Of a DNA stretch of 9,886 nucleotides, positions 5,196-9,886 are shown piece by piece. The DNA lies in contig JAGZIY010000030.1 in assembly GCA_018365995.1 (NCBI GenBank), positions 1 to 9,886 of the forward strand, given 5' to 3'. The first letter of the stretch is position 1; the number at the start of each line of letters is the position of its first letter. The notes beneath the pieces are model-generated. The model saw only the letters and a program-made list of their open reading frames with translations, was not told where the DNA came from and did not search any database. The position numbers and the translations under genes are program-made. Source of the stretch: Butyricicoccus pullicaecorum (lineage in GTDB: Bacteria > Bacillota > Clostridia > Oscillospirales > Butyricicoccaceae).

Positions 5196-6536
5196 TCAGC
5201 GCTTGTTGGAGCGCTTCCAAATGTGCATCTTTTCTGCCTGTGCGACCAGTTCGTCATGGAACTGCGGGTGCGCAACAGAGATGAGCGCCTCGGCACGCTG
5301 CCATGCAGACATACCCTTCAGGCAAACCTTACCATATTCGGTAACGATATAATGTACGTTTGGACGTGCATCGGTGACAATCGAACCAGTATCCAGTGTC
5401 GGCAGGATACGGGATTGCAGGTTGCCGTTTTTATCCGTAAAGGAGGAGGAGCAGCAGATAAAACTCTTGCCGCCCTTGGACAGATATGCACCCAGTACAA
5501 AGTCAAGCTGTCCGCCTGCACCGCTGATGTGCTTAACGCCGGCAGATTCTGCATTGACCTGACCGAACAGGTCAACATTGACTGCGTTGTTAATGGAAAT
5601 AAAGTTGTCAATCTGTGCAATGGTGCGGGCATCGTTGGTGTAGGCAACCGGCGCACTCATACAGCAGGGATTGTCGTTGATGAAATCATAGAGTTTTTGT
5701 GTACCGGCGCCGAAGGCAAAGGTCTGACGACCGCGGTCGATGGACTTGTGTGCGCCTGTAATCTTGCCTGCCATGCTGATATCTACAAATGCGTCCACAT
5801 ACATTTCGGTGTGTACGCCGAGGTCCTTGAGGTCGGACTGTGCAATCATGGAGCCAACGGCATTGGGCATACCGCCGATGCCGAGCTGCAGGCAGGCGCC
5901 GTTCGGGATTTCCTCCACGATGAGTTTTGCAACCGCTTCATCGATCTCGCTTGCCGCACCGCCGCCGCCAAGGATACCGATGGGAGATTCATGCTCCACG
6001 ATCATGTCCACGCGGGAAATATGGATACTCTCCTCAAAGCCGCCCAGACAGCGCGGCATGTTGGGATTGACCTCGACGATGATGACCTTTGCACGGTCGC
6101 AGACAGCCATCATGTGGGACGCGTTCGGACCGAAGCTGAAGTAGCCGTGTGCGTCCATGGGAGATACCTGAAACATTGCAACATCAATGGGGTCACAGTG
6201 CTCGCGGATATAGCGCGGCAGTTCGGAGTAGCGCAGTGCATTATAGAAGGTATTGCCGTTTGCAATCATCTTGCGCTCGATGCCGGACATGTGCCATGAG
6301 TTCCATGTCAGACGCTCGTTGGCTTCGGGAGCCTGAAAGGTTTCGAGCGGGCGAAGCAGGATACCGCCGCGGAAATTTACATCAGACAACTCCGGAACAC
6401 GCTTTGCCAGTGCGTGGTCAAGCGCTACTGGTGTGCCGGTGCACCAGCCGAAATCGACCCAATCGCCGGACTTTACAACTTTGACTGCCTCGTCAGCAGT
6501 CGTACATTTTTTTTGATATTCCTGTTCAAAAACCAT
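5196..6536 (-). CDS. but: Butyryl-CoA:acetate CoA-transferase
   Basis: This 446-residue enzyme transfers CoA from butyryl-CoA to acetate, releasing butyrate in the last step of the gut butyrate pathway. It belongs to the acetyl-CoA hydrolase/transferase family that also contains 4-hydroxybutyrate CoA-transferase (AbfT). The catalytic glutamate is most likely Glu244 in LGVHTEMYVDAFVD. A glycine-rich loop, QLGIGGMPNAVGSM (217-230), and the C-terminal block NAESAG...SGAGGQLDFVLGAYLS are family hallmarks. The N-terminal GDWVDFGWCTGTPVALD and the terminal RSNKR tail resemble the butyrate-producer enzymes of Roseburia and Faecalibacterium, and the length is the same. AAAGGAGG precedes the ATG. A strong promoter lies about 70 bp upstream. 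The presence of bcd-etfB 1.9 kb away supports the butyryl assignment over 4-hydroxybutyrate, which I judge less likely but cannot exclude from sequence alone. Confidence 0.95.
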   Translation of the reverse strand: MVFEQEYQKKCTTADEAVKVVKSGDWVDFGWCTGTPVALDHALAKRVPELSDVNFRGGILLRPLETFQAPEANERLTWNSWHMSGIERKMIANGNTFYNALRYSELPRYIREHCDPIDVAMFQVSPMDAHGYFSFGPNASHMMAVCDRAKVIIVEVNPNMPRCLGGFEESIHISRVDMIVEHESPIGILGGGGAASEIDEAVAKLIVEEIPNGACLQLGIGGMPNAVGSMIAQSDLKDLGVHTEMYVDAFVDISMAGKITGAHKSIDRGRQTFAFGAGTQKLYDFINDNPCCMSAPVAYTNDARTIAQIDNFISINNAVNVDLFGQVNAESAGVKHISGAGGQLDFVLGAYLSKGGKSFICCSSSFTDKNGNLQSRILPTLDTGSIVTDARPNVHYIVTEYGKVCLKGMSAWQRAEALISVAHPQFHDELVAQAEKMHIWKRSNKR

Positions 6537-6602
6537 GGGAAAAATCCTCCTTTAATCAGGTAATATGGTCTCATGAAAATATGACTAAGTTGGTATAAAT
6601 AC

Positions 6603-6631
6603 ATTATACGTTTTTTGGGAAGAAAGGTCAA
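6603..6631 (-). promoter_or_regulatory. Promoter of the butyryl-CoA:acetate CoA-transferase gene
   Basis: On the minus strand, TTGACC (6631-6626) and a perfect TATAAT (6608-6603) have a spacer of 17. The leader to the ATG at 6536 is about 60 nt. A dyad GTATAA-N5-TTATAC (6593-6609) overlaps the -10 and start site and could be an operator. Confidence 0.65.
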
Positions 6632-6656
6632 GCAATGCAAAGAGGATTCCTACAAT

Positions 6657-6685
6657 ATTATACAAAATAAATAAAAGATACCCAA
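6657..6685 (-). promoter_or_regulatory. Possible second, weak promoter upstream of but
   Basis: A perfect TATAAT (6662-6657, minus strand) has TTGGGT 17 bases upstream (6685-6680). Only the TTG of the -35 matches consensus, so this is tentative. Confidence 0.2.
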
Positions 6686-6698
6686 CATCATCAAAAGT

Positions 6699-7931
6699 TT
6701 ACAGTGCTGCCGGTGCACCGTTGATGCGTGCGCCGTCACCGTCGGCAAGCGGAATGACCAGACATTTTTGCCCGTCGATGATTTGCGATTGGATTTGCTT
6801 TGCCTTATCCTCAGATACCTGAAGGACGATTGCCGGAGGTGTTTCGTCCCATGGCAGCGCGTCAGCAGATTTTTGTGCGAGCTGCTGCTCGAGCGATTCG
6901 ATTTTGCGGGTTAGGGTGAGCGTTTGCTCGCGCTGCATGCCGGCAGAAACCAGCTTGTGATCGAGCAGGTTTTGCGCAGGGGGGAGCGCGCCATCGAAAG
7001 CCGCGGCATAGGACTTCGTGATTTGTTCCTTAACGGGTGCCGGAATGGGTGTGTCAGACAGAATATCCTGCACCGCTTCGGTGGTCATCGCGACGGGCGG
7101 CAGGTCATCTGCATCACGCACTGCAATCAGTTCATTGAGATTTTTTTGAATGGAGAGCATGGCATTTTGCGCCTCCTCCTGCTCGGTGCCGAATGCCTCA
7201 TTGACAATGGACTGAAAGCAGGATTTTTCCTCGCCGGCAGTGCGCTGCGGAACACAGCCCAGCACCTGCTGCATGATCTCGGGATGAGATGCCTTTCCGG
7301 TCTTGACGTAATAGAGTACAGCGCTTACATCACTGCCGCCGCCGCTGAATGCCGGATAGACAAAGCCAAGCTCGGGCAGGGATACGACCCAGTCGCGCAC
7401 ACGCGGTCCGAAGCAGTTTTCGTTCTCGTCGTAGCCGATGCCGGGCTTGGACAATTCCACCGGACAGAGGGCACCCATGAGGTAAGTGTAGACCTCCTCG
7501 GATTCGCCCAGCGCTGCACCGTCCTGCGCACGGGCGGGCACATCATAAATGTCATGAAACAGCAAAATCAGATAGTTTCCGGAACTGTCATACTGTGAAA
7601 TGATTTGCTCATACAGGCGGTCGAGCAGACTGTCATTTTTGAGTGCGCTCCCGCGGACAGCGTCCAAAAGCTGCTGACAGCCGACAGCGTCCTCATCCGA
7701 GGCAAAGCGCAGTTCGAGCAGATTGCCGCCCGGTGTGCCCGAAAAAACCTTTTTGGCAATTTCCAGATATTTATAAAAGACGTCGTCCTCCAGATCAAGG
7801 AAGGGCTGCGCAAATTTCATAATAATATTTTTGCTTCCGCCTACATAACAGCCTGCCATACGGGTAAAGGAACAATCCTTTTTGGTCAGACGGCGGCGCA
7901 GCTCCAGCACATCGCGTTTGGTGATATTCAT
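6699..7931 (-). CDS. DUF4317 domain-containing protein
   Basis: This 410-residue protein matches the DUF4317 family of Firmicutes, whose role is unknown. Family-like features are the N-terminal block DVLELRRRLTKKDCSFTRMAGCYV (7-30, quoted here in part), FSGTPGGNLLEL (63-74), NYLILLFHDIYDVPA (119-133) and LPELGFVYPAFSGG (185-198). No signal peptide or membrane segment is seen, so it is probably cytoplasmic. Residues 333-355 look like a short coiled coil, and a small glycine/alanine-rich tail ends the protein. GAAAGGGA sits about 6 bases before the ATG. It is transcribed towards but, with 162 bp between them, and I see no clear terminator there, so some read-through is possible. It separates the two butyrate-pathway loci, but nothing in the protein suggests a part in fermentation. 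Confidence 0.88.
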   Translation of the reverse strand: MNITKRDVLELRRRLTKKDCSFTRMAGCYVGGSKNIIMKFAQPFLDLEDDVFYKYLEIAKKVFSGTPGGNLLELRFASDEDAVGCQQLLDAVRGSALKNDSLLDRLYEQIISQYDSSGNYLILLFHDIYDVPARAQDGAALGESEEVYTYLMGALCPVELSKPGIGYDENENCFGPRVRDWVVSLPELGFVYPAFSGGGSDVSAVLYYVKTGKASHPEIMQQVLGCVPQRTAGEEKSCFQSIVNEAFGTEQEEAQNAMLSIQKNLNELIAVRDADDLPPVAMTTEAVQDILSDTPIPAPVKEQITKSYAAAFDGALPPAQNLLDHKLVSAGMQREQTLTLTRKIESLEQQLAQKSADALPWDETPPAIVLQVSEDKAKQIQSQIIDGQKCLVIPLADGDGARINGAPAAL

Positions 7932-7964
7932 ATAAATCCCTTTCTATTTGTAGCCTATTATTTT

Positions 7965-7994
7965 AGTATAAGGCGCAGCTGCGGTCAGATGCAA
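7965..7994 (-). promoter_or_regulatory. Possible promoter of the DUF4317 gene
   Basis: On the minus strand, TATACT (7970-7965) has TTGCAT (7994-7989) 18 bases upstream. The spacer contains a perfect palindrome, CGCAGCTGCG (7974-7983). The leader to the ATG at 7931 would be short, about 30 nt. The -35 match is modest. Confidence 0.3.
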
Positions 7995-8035
7995 GCAAAA
8001 TTTCCGCCTGATTGGACAAACATATATGGCACAGC

Positions 8036-8065
8036 TTGACAAGGAGACCGGATACAAGATATAGA
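8036..8065 (+). promoter_or_regulatory. Possible upstream plus-strand promoter
   Basis: A perfect TTGACA (8036-8041) is followed after 18 bases by TATAGA (8060-8065). No gene follows until bcd, about 365 bp later. It could be a distal bcd promoter or the start of an untranslated RNA, but it may equally be chance. Confidence 0.2.
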
Positions 8066-8271
8066 AATCTGCCCAAAAAGAATGGAATATATTGTGTGAT
8101 TTGCGAAATAGAATGATTAAGTTCATATAAATATAACAGAAAAATGAGAAAAAGTGAAAAAATAGACCAAAATAAAATCAAAAGTTTACATTTTTACAAA
8201 ATAGACGGGTTTTCTGCTTTTTATCTGCGAAAAAAGAACGGATTTATACATAATCTGAGGTCTTTAATAGG

Positions 8272-8300
8272 TTGACGGGGTAAAACAGATATGGTATATT
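8272..8300 (+). promoter_or_regulatory. Promoter of the bcd-etfB operon
   Basis: TTGACG (8272-8277) and TATATT (8295-8300) are separated by 17 bases. The start would be near 8307, leaving a leader of about 120 nt. That leader carries nested dyads GTTAC/GTAAC (8319-8323, 8349-8353) and ATGTAT/ATACAT (8329-8334, 8342-8347). Confidence 0.65.
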
Positions 8301-8429
8301 GAATTCGGAAAAACGAAAGTTACCAAAAATGTATTCAAAATATACATCGTAACAATGCGCAAACGAACCATTTTTCCCATATCTGGAAAACTTGGAAAAT
8401 TGGGCAATACCAAAAAAGGAGACTTGAAG

Positions 8430-9572
8430 ATGGATTTCCACTTGACCCGTGAGCAGAATCTGGTGCGCCAGATGATGAAGGACTTTACAGAAACTGAAGT
8501 CAAGCCGATTGCCGCTTACACCGATGAGACCTGCACCTATCCCCGTGAAAACATTGAAAAGCTGTTTGACATGGGCGTTATGGGCATGATCGTTCCCAAG
8601 GAATATGGCGGCGCAGGTGCGGACGACTTGTGCAGTGCGCTGGCAATTGAGGAGCTGTCCAAGCAGTGTGCGTCTACCGGTGATATTCTGGCAACGCATA
8701 ACGGTCTGTGCTGCGGCCCTATCATGGCACACGGTACCGAGGAGCAGAAGCAGAAGTATCTGCGCATGCTGACCGAAGGACACAAGGTAGGTGCATTCGC
8801 ACTGACCGAGCCGGACGCAGGCTCTGACGCCTCCAAGGGCACCTGTACGGCAGTTCTGGACGGTGACCATTATGTTCTCAACGGCTCTAAAATCTTCATT
8901 ACCAACGGATATGTTGCTGAGGTCTTTGTTGTATTTGCAATGACCGACCCCTCCAAGGGCACCAAGGGCATTTCTGCATTTATCGTAGAAAGTTCCTTCC
9001 CGGGCTTCTCCGTGGGCAAGCATGAGTCCAAGATGGGTCTGCACGGTTCTCCAACCGCTGAAATCGTATTTACAGACTGCATCGTACCAAAGGAAAATAT
9101 GCTCGGCAAGGAAGGCAAGGGCTTCAATATCGCAATGCAGACACTTGACGGCGGCCGTATCGGCATCGCTGCACAGGCACTGGGCATTGCAGAGGGCGCT
9201 ATGGAGGAGGCTGTGAACTTCACTAAGAGCCGTATCCAGTTCGGCAAGCCGATTTCCAAGTTCCAGAATACACAGTTCAATTTTGCGGACATGCACGTTG
9301 CAATCGAGGCAGGACGTCTGCTGACCTATCAGGCAGCGACCAAAAAGACCGCTGGCGAAAAGTATACGCTCGACGCGGCAACCGCAAAGCTGTTTACCTC
9401 TGAGGCGGCTATGAATATCACCACCAAGGCAGTACAGCTGTGCGGCGGCTACGGCTACACCAAGGATTATCCGGTAGAGCGCATGATGCGTGATGCAAAG
9501 ATCACAGAGATCTATGAGGGTACTTCTGAAATCCAGCGCGTTGTCATTGCAGGCAATATTTTGGGCAAGTAA
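8430..9572 (+). CDS. bcd: Butyryl-CoA dehydrogenase (short-chain acyl-CoA dehydrogenase)
   Basis: This 380-residue flavoprotein reduces crotonyl-CoA to butyryl-CoA with electrons delivered through EtfAB. The acyl-CoA dehydrogenase signatures are both present: ALTEPDAGSDAS, which contacts FAD, and QLCGGYGYTKDYPVERMMRD near the C-terminus. The catalytic base is expected to be Glu363 in IYEGTSEIQR. Length equals that of typical clostridial Bcd proteins. The open frame extends upstream to 8355, but AAAAGGAG at 8414-8421 and the start of family similarity (MDFHLTREQ) fix the ATG at 8430. Codons are strongly biased to forms such as AAG, GGC and CGT, suggesting high expression. etfB follows after 17 bp, so Bcd and Etf are co-translated, as in clostridial complexes that bifurcate electrons to ferredoxin. 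crt and hbd are not upstream here, unlike the classic crt-bcd-etf-hbd order. Confidence 0.96.
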   Translation: MDFHLTREQNLVRQMMKDFTETEVKPIAAYTDETCTYPRENIEKLFDMGVMGMIVPKEYGGAGADDLCSALAIEELSKQCASTGDILATHNGLCCGPIMAHGTEEQKQKYLRMLTEGHKVGAFALTEPDAGSDASKGTCTAVLDGDHYVLNGSKIFITNGYVAEVFVVFAMTDPSKGTKGISAFIVESSFPGFSVGKHESKMGLHGSPTAEIVFTDCIVPKENMLGKEGKGFNIAMQTLDGGRIGIAAQALGIAEGAMEEAVNFTKSRIQFGKPISKFQNTQFNFADMHVAIEAGRLLTYQAATKKTAGEKYTLDAATAKLFTSEAAMNITTKAVQLCGGYGYTKDYPVERMMRDAKITEIYEGTSEIQRVVIAGNILGK

Positions 9573-9589
9573 GAAACAGGAGGAAAATT

Positions 9590-9886
9590 ATGAAAGCTAT
9601 CGTTTGCGTAAAGCAGGTTCCCGATACTTCCGGTAAGGTGGCTGTTAATCCGGACGGCACCCTGAACCGTGCATCTATGGCAACTATTATTAACCCCGAT
9701 GACAAGAATGCAGTAGAGGCTGCATTGGCACTCAAGGACAACACCGGCTGTGAGGTCGTTGTTGTAACTATGGGTCCCCCACCGGCGGAAGGCATGCTGC
9801 GTGAGCTGCTCGCAATGGGCGCAGACCGCGGTGTTCTGGTTTCTTCCCGTGAGTTCGGCGGTTCCGATACCTTCGCAACCTCCCAG
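9590..9886 (+). CDS. etfB: Electron transfer flavoprotein beta subunit (partial, cut by window end)
   Basis: The first 99 residues are visible and the frame is open at the right edge. It starts MKAIVCVKQVPDT, the standard EtfB N-terminus. It continues with the family segments INPDDKNAVEAALALKD (34-50) and VVVVTMGPPPAEGMLRELLAMGAD (quoted in part; 56-79), which form the nucleotide-binding side of the fold. EtfB pairs with EtfA to carry electrons, and in clostridia to bifurcate electrons from NADH between Bcd and ferredoxin. AGGAGG at 9578-9583 lies between the bcd stop and this ATG. etfA is expected next, outside the window. Codon choice resembles bcd, consistent with the same highly expressed operon. 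Confidence 0.95.
   Translation, partial: MKAIVCVKQVPDTSGKVAVNPDGTLNRASMATIINPDDKNAVEAALALKDNTGCEVVVVTMGPPPAEGMLRELLAMGADRGVLVSSREFGGSDTFATSQ

Larger units (their letters stand above)
7932..8429. other. Gene-free divergent region between DUF4317 and bcd
   Basis: These 498 bp hold no supportable gene. The two ends carry promoters for the flanking divergent genes. The middle (about 8080-8260) is strongly AT-rich, with many A and T runs and no clear hairpin. Short hydrophobic frames on the minus strand (ends 7944 and 7963) lack ribosome sites and are probably chance products of the AT bias. Confidence 0.7.

Noticed and set aside
4887..6299. 470-codon open frame on the plus strand opposite but
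   Set aside because: It is fully antisense to the clearly recognised CoA-transferase. The product is a Cys/His/Val-rich composition typical of mirror frames and matches no family I know.
6924..7598. 224-codon open frame on the plus strand opposite DUF4317
   Set aside because: It is antisense to a recognised family protein, has no ribosome site and no family resemblance.
7944..8181. Two hydrophobic minus-strand frames (60 and 72 codons) in the AT-rich gap
   Set aside because: One begins at TTG, neither has a ribosome site, and the Phe/Leu/Ile content is what AT-rich DNA gives by chance.
8260..8430. Rex (redox repressor) operator before bcd
   Set aside because: I looked for TTGTTAA-N4-TTAACAA-like sequence because Rex often controls this operon in clostridia, and found no acceptable match here or before but.
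8244..9296. 350-codon open frame on the minus strand opposite bcd
   Set aside because: It is antisense to bcd, lacks a convincing ribosome site and reads as a mirror frame produced by bcd codon bias.

Overview
The window looks like chromosomal DNA of a butyrate-forming anaerobic Clostridia member, most likely an Oscillospirales/Butyricicoccaceae-type gut bacterium. This is inferred from a butyryl-CoA:acetate CoA-transferase, a butyryl-CoA dehydrogenase followed directly by etfB, a DUF4317 protein, a YwlG-family protein and a TSCPD protein. These are typical Firmicutes families, and nearly every gene has a strong AGGAGG-like ribosome site. No mobile element, tRNA, rRNA or CRISPR array was seen.

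Layout. Bases 1-202 are two copies of a 101-bp tandem repeat rich in hairpins and TATAAT boxes, running off the left edge. Bases 213-1129 (minus strand) hold a small PTS pair: a soluble EIIA-Glc-type protein and a membrane-anchored EIIB. No EIIC permease is visible. They are read from a good promoter at 1284-1312 through a leader of about 150 nt. Divergent from them is an RsmF-like rRNA m5C methyltransferase (1466-2824, plus), followed by two tiny overlapping membrane-protein genes (2978-3393, plus). That plus-strand group ends at a rho-independent terminator back to back with one serving the opposite strand (3470-3536).

From 3559 to 6536 the minus strand carries, in transcription order, the CoA-transferase (but), a YwlG/DUF436 protein, a HAD phosphatase and a TSCPD protein. 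The last three are tightly packed. A hairpin after but probably separates it in part from them. A DUF4317 protein (6699-7931, minus) lies upstream of but. After a 498-bp gap of mostly AT-rich DNA, the plus strand carries bcd (8430-9572) and the start of etfB (9590 to the right edge).

How the genes work together. Bcd with EtfAB reduces crotonyl-CoA to butyryl-CoA; in clostridia this is generally flavin-based bifurcation that also reduces ferredoxin. But then swaps the CoA onto acetate, releasing butyrate and regenerating acetyl-CoA. The window therefore holds the last two steps of butyrate formation, on opposite strands and separated by DUF4317. Thiolase, crotonase and 3-hydroxybutyryl-CoA dehydrogenase are not here. 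The PTS pair and the RNA methyltransferase are housekeeping or regulatory neighbours with no evident link to butyrate.

The least explained items are the left-edge tandem repeat, the terminator-like hairpin facing the antisense strand of the EIIB gene, the leader of the EIIA gene, and the two small membrane proteins.
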